This document shows positions 1-8,520 of a stretch of DNA of 36,100 nucleotides, one piece after another. The notes below the pieces were generated by a model that saw only the letters and a list, made by a program, of their open reading frames with translations, did no database searches and had not been told where the DNA came from. This DNA comes from Bacteroidales bacterium (GTDB taxonomy: Bacteria; Bacteroidota; Bacteroidia; Bacteroidales; UBA932), in the NCBI GenBank assembly GCA_017615065.1, contig JAGAAY010000015.1, forward strand, positions 1-36,100, given 5' to 3'. A program made the position numbers and the translations under genes. How positions within the stretch are numbered: position 1 is the first letter of the stretch; each line of letters opens with the position of its first letter.

Positions 1-52
1 GCAAAATGCAACACCCCGTTTTCATAACTCGCTCATTATCAGCCACATCCAT
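1..52 (-). CDS. Possible start of a gene running off the left edge
   Basis: An ATG lies 11 bases after the nadE stop on the same strand and opens a frame without stops to the window edge (17 codons visible). A second in-frame ATG lies closer to the edge. The short spacing suggests the last cistron of the der-nadE series. Too little is visible to assign a family, and it may not be a gene. Confidence 0.3.
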   Translation of the reverse strand, partial: MDVADNERVMKTGCCIL

Positions 53-63
53 TTTACGCCCCC

Positions 64-795
64 TTAAGGCTCAAAATGAGGAATAGGCTTGAGTTTGAAC
101 AGATTAAGTTCATGTTTACGGTCGATGAGAGCCTTGGTGGCGGGATCGTCGCAGACGCCGGTGCGGATGTAGCGGTCAAGGACGGCGTAAGTGAAGCCGA
201 GGTTGTCCTCGTCTGTCTTGCCGCAGAGGCCGTCGGAGGGCGTTTTTTCAACCAGGTCCACAGGAAGGCCGATTTCTTTGCCGATGGCGACGACCTCCTG
301 CACCGTTAAACCGCCCAGCGGTGAAAAATCGCCCGCGGCATCGCCGTAGCGCGTACTGTAACCCACCCAGTCTTCCGACAGGTTGCATGTGTTGGCAACG
401 CGCCCGTTATTGCTCTGAGAAATAGCGTAAAGTGCCGTCATGCGCAGCCTGGGGGCCATATTTATGTGAGTCTGTGCCGATGCCTCATGCCCCAGCTTCG
501 CCTCCACCTCCGCCATCAGCGCCTCGAAAGCCGCGCCGATATTCACTTCGTAATGCTTAATGCCAAGATGCGCAATCAACTTATTTGAATCCGCAATATC
601 CGGCTGCACCCCGTTAGGCATCGTAACGCCGATCACTCGCTCACGCCCCAACGCCTCCACGCACAGCCCCGCCACAACAGAACTGTCCTTTCCCCCCGAA
701 ATCCCGATCACGGCATTGCATCCCGGCCCGTTCTCCTCGAACCACTCGCGTATCCACTGAACGCACACATCTTTCACTTTTTTAACGTCAAACAT
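64..795 (-). CDS. nadE: NAD+ synthetase (single-domain)
   Basis: Catalyses the ATP-dependent amidation of deamido-NAD+ to NAD+, the last step of NAD synthesis, in the cytoplasm. The PP-loop ATP-binding motif GISGGKDSS is near residue 33. Motifs SEDWVGYSTRYGDAAGDFSP and GKTDEDNLGFTY are typical of the family. At 243 residues it has only the synthetase domain, without a glutaminase domain, so ammonia is the likely nitrogen donor. The frame extends 34 codons further upstream, but I chose the ATG at 793-795: the protein then begins MFDVKKVKD, and this start is 2 bases after the der stop. The upstream extension would overlap der and looks non-homologous. Co-transcription with der is likely. Confidence 0.93.
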   Translation of the reverse strand: MFDVKKVKDVCVQWIREWFEENGPGCNAVIGISGGKDSSVVAGLCVEALGRERVIGVTMPNGVQPDIADSNKLIAHLGIKHYEVNIGAAFEALMAEVEAKLGHEASAQTHINMAPRLRMTALYAISQSNNGRVANTCNLSEDWVGYSTRYGDAAGDFSPLGGLTVQEVVAIGKEIGLPVDLVEKTPSDGLCGKTDEDNLGFTYAVLDRYIRTGVCDDPATKALIDRKHELNLFKLKPIPHFEP

Positions 796-797
796 AG

Positions 798-2105
798 TTA
801 TTTCGCCCTTGTATAAACCTGTATCGGACATCCTTCGAAATCGAAGTGTTCGCGGAGTTTGTTTTCGAGGAAGCGTTTGTACGGGTCCTTCACCCATTGC
901 GGGAGATTGCAGAAGAAGGCGAACTGCGGAGTGCGGGTGGGGAGCTGGGTGACGTACTTGATCTTGATGTACTTACCCTTCCATGCCGGCGGCGGGTAGT
1001 TCTCGATCTCCGGCAGCATGGCGTCGTTCAGCTGCGATGTGGATATCTTGCGCGTCATGTTGGCGGCAACGCGGGCCGCTGCGTCCAGAACATCCAGGAT
1101 CCTCTGCTTGTTAAGAACCGACGTGAAGATAATAGGAATATCGTTGAACGGCGCCAGGCGCGAGCGAAGAGCCGCCGTGTACTCCTTCATAGTGTTGGAT
1201 TCCTTCTCGAAGAGATCCCACTTGTTCACCACGATCACGCAGCCCTTCCGGTTCTTCTGGATGATATTGAAGATGTTCATGTCCTGCGCCTCCATGCCCA
1301 GGTTGGCGTCGATCATCAGGATGCAGACATCGGAATGCTCAATCGTGCGCATCGCCCTCAGGACCGAATAGAACTCAAGATCCTCGGTGACTTTGGCCCT
1401 TTTGCGCATGCCGGCCGTATCCACAATCATGAACTCGTGGCCGAATTTATTATAATAGGTCGATATGGAATCGCGCGTTGTACCCGCCACTGGTGTGACG
1501 ATGTTGCGCTCTTCGCCCAGCAAGGCGTTGGTGAGGGACGATTTGCCCACGTTCGGGCGGCCGACGATGGCGATGTGAGGGAGATCCGCGTGGTCGTCAT
1601 CGGCGGTGTCATCGGCAGGAAGGACTTTGATGATTTCGTCCAGAAGGTCGCCGGTTCCGGAGCCGTTGGCGGCCGATATGCTCCACACTTCACCCAGGCC
1701 AAGGGCGTAGAAATCGTACGCGTCGTACATCTTTTCGCCGCTGTCGACCTTATTTACGCACAGGATTACGGGCTTTTTGCTTCGACGGAGAAGATCGGCG
1801 ATTTCCGAGTCGTAGTCCGTGATGCCGGTGGCCGCTTCGCACATGAACAGGACCACATCGGCCTCCTCCACGGCAATTACCACCTGGCGACGGATGGCGT
1901 CCTCGAAGACATCATCGGAGTTGGAGGTATATCCGCCGGTGTCCACCACGGAGAATTCGCGGCCGCACCACTCGCATTTGCCGTAATGACGGTCCCGCGT
2001 TACGCCTGCCGTTTCGTCCACTATGGCCTGGCGCATTCCCACCAGGCGGTTGAACAGCGTGGATTTGCCCACGTTGGGGCGGCCCACAATTGCTACTAAA
2101 GCCAT
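798..2105 (-). CDS. der: Ribosome-assembly GTPase Der (EngA)
   Basis: Double-GTPase that acts in maturation of the 50S ribosomal subunit. Two P-loops of the form GRPNVGKS are visible, near residues 7 and 180, each followed by a DTAG or DTGG switch and by NKVD or NKWD base-recognition motifs. The C-terminal ~85 residues (ending PIQVYTRAK) fit the KH-like domain of the family. The 435-residue length is normal for Der. The start is the ATG giving [16 protein letters not shown]; a 35-codon upstream extension is rejected because it precedes the conserved N-terminus and reads into the previous gene. A TATCTTTG element 17 bases upstream may be its own promoter. nadE follows after 2 bases. Confidence 0.96.
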   Translation of the reverse strand: MALVAIVGRPNVGKSTLFNRLVGMRQAIVDETAGVTRDRHYGKCEWCGREFSVVDTGGYTSNSDDVFEDAIRRQVVIAVEEADVVLFMCEAATGITDYDSEIADLLRRSKKPVILCVNKVDSGEKMYDAYDFYALGLGEVWSISAANGSGTGDLLDEIIKVLPADDTADDDHADLPHIAIVGRPNVGKSSLTNALLGEERNIVTPVAGTTRDSISTYYNKFGHEFMIVDTAGMRKRAKVTEDLEFYSVLRAMRTIEHSDVCILMIDANLGMEAQDMNIFNIIQKNRKGCVIVVNKWDLFEKESNTMKEYTAALRSRLAPFNDIPIIFTSVLNKQRILDVLDAAARVAANMTRKISTSQLNDAMLPEIENYPPPAWKGKYIKIKYVTQLPTRTPQFAFFCNLPQWVKDPYKRFLENKLREHFDFEGCPIQVYTRAK

Positions 2106-2122
2106 ATCGTCGAAATTTTCTG

Positions 2123-2130
2123 CAAAGATA
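2123..2130 (-). promoter_or_regulatory. Candidate -7 promoter element for der
   Basis: The minus strand reads TATCTTTG, matching the Bacteroidota -7 consensus TAnnTTTG, in the short gap between the small membrane protein gene and der. No clear -33 TTTG is seen at the usual distance, so it may be weak or coincidental. Confidence 0.4.
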
Positions 2131-2136
2131 ATAATT

Positions 2137-2376
2137 TTACGGCCGATACAGCGCACACCCCTTGCAGGCATCGCTGTACTTGCCGCTGCACTTCTTTTTA
2201 TCGGCGGCAAGCATTTCCAGTTCCTCTTCGCGGGCGCACTTGATTCCCCGCTTCTTCATTTCCGGATTTGTGGATATTTCCCCATTGGGGAACGGCCGCC
2301 GGAAGAAAAATATGTTCACTCCCAGAAGCAGAACGGCCAGGCCCACAAACACAATCGCGGCGAGGAAAACCTTCAT
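2137..2376 (-). CDS. Small Cys-rich membrane-anchored protein, unknown function
   Basis: A 79-residue protein with one N-terminal hydrophobic segment (about residues 3-25). It is followed by a short soluble tail containing [20 protein letters not shown] and three further cysteines, ending [18 protein letters not shown]. The pattern of a single helix followed by an [16 protein letters not shown] stretch resembles, from memory, small 'membrane or secreted' proteins found near housekeeping genes in Bacteroidota. It lies 12 bases after prs and 31 before der, on the same strand, which supports a real translated gene. The four cysteines could bind metal or form disulphides; nothing in the sequence decides this. 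Function unknown. Confidence 0.75.
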   Translation of the reverse strand: MKVFLAAIVFVGLAVLLLGVNIFFFRRPFPNGEISTNPEMKKRGIKCAREEELEMLAADKKKCSGKYSDACKGCALYRP

Positions 2377-2388
2377 GCGCGCAAAAAG

Positions 2389-3384
2389 CTACAGCGGGAA
2401 CTCGGAAGAAATGGGCTCGTAATTGTATACGCGCAGGATCATGCGGGCGAAAGTGGCCGCCAGGGACACAACGCGGAACTTGCCCTGCAGTTCCTTCTTG
2501 GAAGGATCCAGAGGGATGGTATCGGTAACGTACACCTCCGTCAGGGCGGAAGAATCGATCCTCTCGTACGCCGGGCCGGAAAGCACAGGATGCGTGGCAA
2601 AAGCGCGCACGGAATTGGCGCCGCGTTTCACCAGCTCGTTCGCCGCAGCAGTAAGCGTACCCGCAGTGTCGATAATGTCGTCGATAATCACGATGTCCCT
2701 GCCTTCCACCTCGCCGATAGGCTGGATGCGCTCCACAACGTTGGCACGTGCGCGCGTCTTGTGGCAGATCACCACCGGGGCGTGCAGATACTTGGCATAG
2801 TTGTTGGCCCTCTTTGCACCGCCCATATCGGGAGCCGCGATGGTAAGCGTATCCTTAAACTTGCGCTTCAGCCCTTCCAGGATGTGCAGGAAGTCGTAGC
2901 TGGCATAAAGATGGTTCACCGGGAAGTCGAAGAAGCCCTGGATCTGGTCGGCATGCAGATCGCAGGTCATGATGGCATCCACGCCGGCGGTCTTGAGCAT
3001 ATTCGCGGCCAGTTTTGCGCCGATGGAAACGCGCGGCTTGTCCTTGCGGTCCTGCCTTGCCCAGCCATAGTAAGGAATGACGGCGATAACTTTATTTGCC
3101 GATGCACGCTTGGCGGCATCCACAGTGAGCAGCAGCTCCATCAGATTGTCGCTTGGCGGGAAAGTGGACTGAAGGATGAAGCAGGTTGCACCGCGTACAC
3201 TCTCCGAGAACGAAGGCTGGAACTCACCGTCGCTGAAATGCGTGATTTCAAGCGGGCCCAACACCACATCCTCCTCGTCGTCCCTCTTGAGTTTGTTAAT
3301 CTCCGCGACTACTTTTTCTGCGAAATAGCGGGTGGCGTCGCAGCTGAAAATGGCCATCCGGTGCTTGTGGACATCGTTGATCAT
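2389..3384 (-). CDS. prs: Ribose-phosphate pyrophosphokinase (PRPP synthetase)
   Basis: Makes phosphoribosyl pyrophosphate from ribose 5-phosphate and ATP, feeding purine, pyrimidine, NAD and histidine synthesis. Visible family motifs are IPYYGWARQDRK (near residue 105), TCDLHADQIQGFF (the PRPP synthase signature), and VIIDDIIDTAGTLT (the ribose-5-phosphate loop near residue 231). The length of 331 is slightly above the usual ~310-315, owing to a short N-terminal lead. The ATG at 3382-3384 overlaps the engB stop as ATGA, which supports this start and translational coupling; a second ATG nine codons in (MAIFSCDATRYF) is the alternative. Its presence in one transcription unit with nadE is metabolically sensible, since NAD synthesis consumes PRPP. 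Confidence 0.95.
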   Translation of the reverse strand: MINDVHKHRMAIFSCDATRYFAEKVVAEINKLKRDDEEDVVLGPLEITHFSDGEFQPSFSESVRGATCFILQSTFPPSDNLMELLLTVDAAKRASANKVIAVIPYYGWARQDRKDKPRVSIGAKLAANMLKTAGVDAIMTCDLHADQIQGFFDFPVNHLYASYDFLHILEGLKRKFKDTLTIAAPDMGGAKRANNYAKYLHAPVVICHKTRARANVVERIQPIGEVEGRDIVIIDDIIDTAGTLTAAANELVKRGANSVRAFATHPVLSGPAYERIDSSALTEVYVTDTIPLDPSKKELQGKFRVVSLAATFARMILRVYNYEPISSEFPL

Positions 3385-3977
3385 AGCGTTTGTAATACAG
3401 AACCTATATAATTAAGAATATCTTCCTTTCCCATTCCGTTTGCACTGGACGACACGAAGCATGGCGGCAGCTCCTCCCAGTCCTGGAGAAGCCGCGACTT
3501 GTTTTTGGCCACCTGAGCCTCCAGCACCGTAATGCCCTGTTTGTCGCCTTTGGTAAAGATAATACCGAATGGTATCCCCTTCTCCCCAAGCTCCGAGATG
3601 AAGCGGAGATCCACCTCCTGCATATCGTGCCGGGAATCTACCAGCACGAACAGCATCACCAGCTCTTCCGAATTGTTGATATAATCCCAGATAATATGAC
3701 GCAGGCGGGCGCGGTCCTTATCCGGCAGACGGGCATAGCCGTAGCCGGGCAAATCCACAAGATACCACTTGTCGTTGATGAGGAAATGGTTCACCAGCTG
3801 AGTCTTGCCGGGAGTCTGTGACGTCTTTGCCAGAGAACCGTTGCCGGTGAGCATATTGATGAGGGAACTCTTTCCCACATTACTGCGGCCGATAAAAGCG
3901 AATTCCGGCAAACGCAAGGAGGGCTTGCCGCCTACCTTGACACTGCTGCCGGAAAAAACCGCCTTTTTTATTCTCAT
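3381..3977 (-). CDS. engB: Ribosome-biogenesis GTP-binding protein EngB/YsxC
   Basis: Single-domain TRAFAC-class GTPase of 198 residues that assists 50S subunit assembly. Motifs: G1 GRSNVGKSS near residue 30, the G2-region stretch SQTPGKTQLVNHF, G3 DLPGYGYA, and G4 TKGD. The length matches the family (about 195-210). Its stop codon overlaps the prs start by ATGA. The upstream 22-base gap to the sensor kinase contains a TATATTTG element only 7 bases from the start codon, suggesting an internal promoter with almost no leader. Confidence 0.95.
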   Translation of the reverse strand: MRIKKAVFSGSSVKVGGKPSLRLPEFAFIGRSNVGKSSLINMLTGNGSLAKTSQTPGKTQLVNHFLINDKWYLVDLPGYGYARLPDKDRARLRHIIWDYINNSEELVMLFVLVDSRHDMQEVDLRFISELGEKGIPFGIIFTKGDKQGITVLEAQVAKNKSRLLQDWEELPPCFVSSSANGMGKEDILNYIGSVLQTL

Positions 3978-3984
3978 AGCGTTA

Positions 3985-3992
3985 CAAATATA
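3985..3992 (-). promoter_or_regulatory. Candidate -7 promoter element for engB-prs
   Basis: The minus strand reads TATATTTG (consensus TAnnTTTG) between the kinase stop and the engB ATG. Transcription would start about 0-3 bases before the start codon. No good -33 element is visible. Confidence 0.45.
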
Positions 3993-3999
3993 CGAAATA

Positions 4000-6900
4000 T
4001 TATTTCAATTTCGGATACCTGATCGTGAAACATGCACCTCCCAGAGCAAAAGATTTTGTGCATGTGATGGTTCCCTGGCATCTCTGGATTATCGCACGGC
4101 ATATTGCCAGGCCCAGTCCGGAGCCGCTGCTCTTGGTAGTGAACTCAGGCGAGAATATCTTCTCCCTGTCTTCCGCCTTCACGCCGGGGCCGTTATCCTC
4201 AACCACGATGTCGTAATAACCCTCCTGCTCCGAATTCCGCACCGACAGCAGAATCTTGCCGTCCTCCCTGCCTTCCAGAGCCTGCACCGCATTGGTAATA
4301 AGGTTCACGAGCACGCGCGTAACCTGGGGTTTGGGCCCTTCCACCATCGCCCCTTCCAGACCGTAATAAGTTATGCCGATGTCGGAGCGCGAATCGAACA
4401 GGCTCACCTCCTGCTTCAGGAGGGCATCAAGGTCGATGGCAACCGGAGTCTCCGACGACAGCTTTGCCAGCGAGGAGAATGCCTCCGCAGTATCGGCAAG
4501 CACGTCCACATGCTCCAGGATGGTCGATGACACCTCGTCGAACTTCTCCTCCCACGATGAATTGCCGCTCTGCTTCATGCGGATGAGCATCTGCAGCTTC
4601 AGTTTAATCGGCGTAAGAGGATTCTTGATCTCGTGGGCTATCTGGCGGGCCATCGACGTCCAGGTTCGGTCGCGCTCCGCCTGCGCCAGGCGCCTGGTGG
4701 ATTCCGACAGGTCCGTAACCATGCGGTTGTACGACTGCACCAGCGATGTTAGCTCATCCTCCTGGTCGTATTCGATATGCTCCAGCCTGTCCACATCGCC
4801 CACGGCCATCTTGCGGGACATTTCGCTCAGCGGGCGGAATATCCTCTCCACAACTTTCACCGTTATGAAACGCGTTAGCAGCAGGAGGAGAAGGAACACC
4901 GTGATAACCGCCGCAATGTGGGACAGGGCCTCCGTGCGAAGGTCGTAGCTCTGCTCCGTGTAAGGCGAGCACACTATGGCCACCATTTCGCCCTCTCCAT
5001 TGAACAGAGGAGCGTACAGGGCATAATAGCTGCGTGAACGGATACTCTCCTGCAGCACCACATATCGCTTATGGTCGTAGATTATTCCCTTATATGCGTC
5101 TTCGTTGATACGGAAGCCGAGTATCCTGCGGTCGAACACTTCCGGGGTTGTGCTCATAACCAGCTTGCCCGTGGATGAATACAGGTTCACGTCGCACTTC
5201 AGGTTGGCGCCCGCCCTGTCAACTGCAGTACTGATGTCCTGGGAGCGCAGATCGTCCAGTGTATAAACGTTACGCATGCGGGCCTGCAGCATGGACTGGA
5301 TAGTGTTTATCCGCGACGTCATCACACTCTGCCTGTCTGCATTGTTCCGCCTGTACACGAAGTACACGCTGAACACCGACATCACCACAAGAGTGATGGT
5401 AAGCGACACATACATCACCAGATTGATCCTGTTGCTGTAATATGTGCTGTGATTGCTCCGGCGTGCCCTGCGTATGCGTAAAGTGAGCAGCGACAGCAGC
5501 AGGAAGGCCAGGATAGCGAACAGCACAGCCTCCACCACAAAGGTTATCCACCCCGTGGTCTCGCGCGAAATCACAATTACCTCATCCCCGGCGACAGCCT
5601 TGTAGAAATGAATGTATCCGGCGCTGGTGAACAGGCCGTCGGGGTTCTTGAGCAACTCCTGAGTCAGCCTGGAGGAAATAACCGTAGGATAGGCATATTC
5701 GCCCTTGAAGGAAACCAGCCTGTCTTCCAGGTATTTGGCATAGGAATAAACCGGCGGCAGCACCGCGCGTCCCGGCTCCGAAATCCCCAGCAGGCTCAGA
5801 TATCCGCGGTCTCCCCTGTTGGATTTTGCCTCCACGGTTATCATGAGTGTCGATGCTCCCTCGCCCTCCACGTAGTACTGGAAAATACCGCTGTAGCGCG
5901 AATGACCGTCGGCACCGGTGCTGTAGAAGAAACGCGAATCCGGCGCCAGCCGTGAGCCTTCGGTAATCCGGCTCCGGTATAGATTTTCATGGGCGGCCGA
6001 TGTGGTAAGGATCAGCGGGACGATGTCGTATTCCTGCGAAACCCTCATCAGATGAGTATTGGCCAGGCGGCCCCTGATGAGCTCGTTGCTGTTATCCAGC
6101 ACCGCCAGCGCGCCTATCACCTGGTCCCTCGCAATCTGATCCTCAACCAGCCTGAGCTGGATTTCCAGGATAATGTCGCGGTCCATGGCAAGGCGGTTCG
6201 CCCAAACGTCCACACGGCCCTGCTCTTTGCGGAAGCCCATAACGGACGATACGCTCACGAAATAAGCCGCAATCGCAATTGCAAAGAGCAGGCGCCCGCC
6301 GTGCGAGAATGCATCGTAGCGGATGCCAAACAGGCTGCGCACCAGCGGCGACAGCATCTGCAGGATCAGCGGCAGAGTGAGCGACAGCATCAGGAACGAC
6401 ACATACACCACTGCCGTATACTTGTCAACCAGCTGCACCTTGAACAACTCCAGGCAAATCTCCGAGTTAAGGCCGATGCTCCTGAATCCGGCGTGCAGAT
6501 ACAGGACGATGCCCGCGAGCAACACAATCCCCAGCGCCAGAAGGCCGGCATCCCGCACCTTGCAGCTGCGGCGGCGAAGCACCCGCAGGAAACTCCATCG
6601 GCACAGATAAACGCTCATCACCAGCGCGCTCACCAGCAGGTTCACCAGCACCACCGCGCCCAGACAGTAGCGGAAGCCTCCATCGGCATAAAGGAGCGGC
6701 GAAAAGAGCTGAGAAACTCCTCCAAGATGCTTCCCGTACACGTACAGGCCGGCCAGGGAGGCCGTTTGCACCAGCGCCACCACAGCCAGCCTCACCCATC
6801 CGGGACGGCTGGAAAGGAACTGGAGAGTTCCCAGCAGGAACAGCAGTATCGCCAGCCAGAACAGCACGGGATTATGCCTGTCCGGCTCCGCGGCGGTATC

Positions 6901-7515
6901 CGCCTCCAGCTTGAACATGGGTTCTCCGTTAACCACTACCGGGGATCCCGCACCTGCGGAAATTGGCTGAATGGAGTATCTGGGATTGATCCTCAAACGC
7001 GGATTGATTCCGTTCAGAGGATCGTTGTTCAGCTCATTTACAATCTCCAGACCGGCTATCACAGTGAATCCGTCCCCCGGCACCGACTTCATCAGATACC
7101 ACTTTGGGCCGAAGTTCATGTAAGAGAAGTTCTCGCCCACCTGTTTCAGCGGCGATATTACGAATCCGCGTGAGTCTCCGAGCCTCTGCACCATGGCCGA
7201 CGGACGGAGGTCGTCGCTGCGGAGAGGGAACTGGTGGGCCCAGCTCTGAAGAGTGTCCTCCACATACTTGTACACCACCATATCCTCCGGCAGTCCGGGC
7301 AGCGTCATCCATTCATCGGCAGGCTGAGAGCACGCCTGAGAAATATAGCCGTCCAGGATACGGGTGCGCTGTTCCACCCTGCCGCCCATGTCATCCGCCG
7401 CAGCGTCCGTATTAACGTGGCTCTGCCCGGAGAGTATGGACACAAGCATCATAATCACCGACACCGTAATCACGGCCAGTGCGCCCCATTGCCTTATGAC
7501 GTGATGCTTATTCAT
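4000..7515 (-). CDS. Large membrane sensor histidine kinase, NtrY-like catalytic core
   Basis: A 1171-residue membrane sensor kinase. It has an N-terminal transmembrane helix (about residues 10-32), a first extracytoplasmic region to ~200, a cluster of hydrophobic helices (~205-430), a second extracytoplasmic region, another helix pair flanking a third sensory region (~700-880), and a HAMP linker. The dimerisation helix has phospho-acceptor His in ARQIAHEIKNPLTPIKLKLQ (near residue 962). The HATPase_c domain has the N box NLITNAVQAL and the G box GSGLGLAICRAI. The DHp sequence resembles NtrY/NtrB-type kinases. No response regulator lies nearby, so the partner and signal are unknown. The ATG at 7513-7515 (MNKHHVIRQWG) overlaps the rlmH end by 8 bases; an 18-codon longer frame is less likely. 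Confidence 0.85.
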   Translation of the reverse strand: MNKHHVIRQWGALAVITVSVIMMLVSILSGQSHVNTDAAADDMGGRVEQRTRILDGYISQACSQPADEWMTLPGLPEDMVVYKYVEDTLQSWAHQFPLRSDDLRPSAMVQRLGDSRGFVISPLKQVGENFSYMNFGPKWYLMKSVPGDGFTVIAGLEIVNELNNDPLNGINPRLRINPRYSIQPISAGAGSPVVVNGEPMFKLEADTAAEPDRHNPVLFWLAILLFLLGTLQFLSSRPGWVRLAVVALVQTASLAGLYVYGKHLGGVSQLFSPLLYADGGFRYCLGAVVLVNLLVSALVMSVYLCRWSFLRVLRRRSCKVRDAGLLALGIVLLAGIVLYLHAGFRSIGLNSEICLELFKVQLVDKYTAVVYVSFLMLSLTLPLILQMLSPLVRSLFGIRYDAFSHGGRLLFAIAIAAYFVSVSSVMGFRKEQGRVDVWANRLAMDRDIILEIQLRLVEDQIARDQVIGALAVLDNSNELIRGRLANTHLMRVSQEYDIVPLILTTSAAHENLYRSRITEGSRLAPDSRFFYSTGADGHSRYSGIFQYYVEGEGASTLMITVEAKSNRGDRGYLSLLGISEPGRAVLPPVYSYAKYLEDRLVSFKGEYAYPTVISSRLTQELLKNPDGLFTSAGYIHFYKAVAGDEVIVISRETTGWITFVVEAVLFAILAFLLLSLLTLRIRRARRSNHSTYYSNRINLVMYVSLTITLVVMSVFSVYFVYRRNNADRQSVMTSRINTIQSMLQARMRNVYTLDDLRSQDISTAVDRAGANLKCDVNLYSSTGKLVMSTTPEVFDRRILGFRINEDAYKGIIYDHKRYVVLQESIRSRSYYALYAPLFNGEGEMVAIVCSPYTEQSYDLRTEALSHIAAVITVFLLLLLLTRFITVKVVERIFRPLSEMSRKMAVGDVDRLEHIEYDQEDELTSLVQSYNRMVTDLSESTRRLAQAERDRTWTSMARQIAHEIKNPLTPIKLKLQMLIRMKQSGNSSWEEKFDEVSSTILEHVDVLADTAEAFSSLAKLSSETPVAIDLDALLKQEVSLFDSRSDIGITYYGLEGAMVEGPKPQVTRVLVNLITNAVQALEGREDGKILLSVRNSEQEGYYDIVVEDNGPGVKAEDREKIFSPEFTTKSSGSGLGLAICRAIIQRCQGTITCTKSFALGGACFTIRYPKLK

Positions 7516-7981
7516 GATGGTACGGTTCTCCCTTGAGTATGGTGAACGCACGGTACAGCTGCTCCGCAAAAACCACGCGGACCATCTGGTGCGAGAAAGT
7601 CATTTTGGAAAGTGACAGTTTGTCATCGGCCCTGGAATATACTGCCTGCGAGAAGCCATATGCCCCGCCGATGACAAATACGATGTCCCTGGAATTGCGG
7701 CTCAGGAGGGCTTCCAGCTTCTGCGAAAACTCCACGGAACGGTATTCCCTGCCATGTTCGTCCAGAAGAATCACATAATCGGCCGGACGCAGTTTTGACA
7801 GAATAATCTCCCCTTCCTTTTCCTTGATTACAGCTTCCGAGAGTGCCGATGCGTTTTTCAGATGAGGTATCTCTTCCAGCCTGAAGGGCACATAACGCTT
7901 AAGCCTGGAGACATACAGTTCCAGACCTTCCTTTACCCATGGAAAGTCCGTTTTCCCTACAACCAGAAGCGTAATATTCAT
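7508..7981 (-). CDS. rlmH: 23S rRNA pseudouridine-1915 N3-methyltransferase RlmH
   Basis: SPOUT-class methyltransferase that methylates pseudouridine 1915 in helix 69 of 23S rRNA using S-adenosylmethionine. The 157-residue length equals the family norm. Diagnostic stretches are MNITLLVVGKTDFPWVKEG at the N-terminus, VILLDEHGREYRSVEFS, the knotted SAM-binding segment IVFVIGGAYGFS, and the C-terminal LYRAFTILKGEPYHHE. The ATG at 7979-7981 gives the conserved N-terminus, so the seven extra upstream codons were dropped. It heads the minus-strand housekeeping series and overlaps the sensor kinase start. A TATATTTG box lies 8 bases upstream of the ATG. Confidence 0.96.
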   Translation of the reverse strand: MNITLLVVGKTDFPWVKEGLELYVSRLKRYVPFRLEEIPHLKNASALSEAVIKEKEGEIILSKLRPADYVILLDEHGREYRSVEFSQKLEALLSRNSRDIVFVIGGAYGFSQAVYSRADDKLSLSKMTFSHQMVRVVFAEQLYRAFTILKGEPYHHE

Positions 7982-7989
7982 AGTATCTG

Positions 7990-7997
7990 CAAATATA
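7990..7997 (-). promoter_or_regulatory. Candidate -7 promoter element for rlmH
   Basis: TATATTTG on the minus strand, 8 bases before the rlmH start codon, implying a nearly leaderless transcript. The typical -33 TTTG is not evident; a large inverted repeat begins 11 bases further upstream. Confidence 0.45.
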
Positions 7998-8008
7998 ATC
8001 AAATTTTC

Positions 8009-8064
8009 AGTGGGAGTAAGTGTTTTCTAGGCTAAAAAATGCCGTCGAAAACACTTCTCCCACT
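8009..8064. repeat. Long imperfect inverted repeat between divergent genes
   Basis: The left arm at 8009-8027 begins AGTGGGAG and ends GTGTTTTC. The right arm at 8047-8064 begins GAAAACAC and ends CTCCCACT. The arms are complementary over 18 bases with one bulged base. The 19-base loop contains a smaller GGC/GCC hairpin. The element sits between the divergent rlmH and DUF4783 starts, so it is not a conventional 3' terminator. Confidence 0.7.
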
Positions 8065-8103
8065 TTATCAGTTCGGCGCGGAATTTGCAAGAAAATTGCC
8101 CCG

Positions 8104-8520
8104 ATGAAAAAGTTATTGATTCTTGTGATGGCGCTCGTCGCCTTTTCGTTTTCAGGCAAGGTGCCGGCCCCGCAGGACGGCGGGTATGAGGTATTCGTAC
8201 CCATCGGCAAATATATAAGTCAGGGAGATACCCAGAAGCTGTCGGCCTGGTTTGCCGATAATCTTGAGATTACCATTATCTCCTCCACCCGCACCACATC
8301 AAAATCGCAGGCAATTCAGATCCTGAAATCATTCTTCCAAAGCTATACTCCCCGCTCCTTCACCATAACGCACACCGCATCCAACGCCTCGATGAAATAC
8401 GCCCTGGGCCAGCTCAACGCCGGCGGCGAGATGTTCATCGTCACAATCTTCGTAAATATGAGGGGCGACAAATTCGAGATCCAGCAGCTCAAGATAGAGC
8501 GACAGACCACAGTTTACTGA
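8104..8520 (+). CDS. DUF4783 family exported protein
   Basis: A 138-residue protein with an N-terminal signal peptide (MKKLLILVMALVAFSFS). A compact SnoaL/NTF2-like alpha+beta domain follows, including SWFADNLEITI-like and FFQSYTPRSFTI-type segments (here as SAWFADNLEITI and FFQSYTPRSFTITH). This is the pattern of DUF4783, a family I know only from Bacteroidota; its function is undetermined. The start is the ATG at 8104, which begins the signal peptide; the 28 upstream in-frame codons read through the intergenic inverted repeat and are unlikely to be translated. It is divergent from rlmH, and its stop overlaps the converging exporter gene by 7 bases, leaving no room for a separate terminator. 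Confidence 0.8.
   Translation: MKKLLILVMALVAFSFSGKVPAPQDGGYEVFVPIGKYISQGDTQKLSAWFADNLEITIISSTRTTSKSQAIQILKSFFQSYTPRSFTITHTASNASMKYALGQLNAGGEMFIVTIFVNMRGDKFEIQQLKIERQTTVY

Noticed and set aside
846..2099. Long plus-strand open frame (417 codons) opposite der
   Set aside because: Low-complexity His/Arg/Val-rich translation with no recognisable domain, fully antisense to a clear der gene; a product of codon bias in GC-rich DNA.
2023..3411. Plus-strand open frame of 462 codons across the der/prs region
   Set aside because: Antisense to der, the small membrane protein and prs, all of which have strong family matches; no domain or start signal.
5989..7173. Plus-strand 394-codon frame opposite the sensor kinase
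   Set aside because: Gln/His-rich shadow of the minus-strand kinase; no family resemblance.
8020..8103. Upstream extension of the DUF4783 protein
   Set aside because: It would translate the intergenic inverted repeat and place the signal peptide internally; the ATG at 8104 begins a normal signal peptide.
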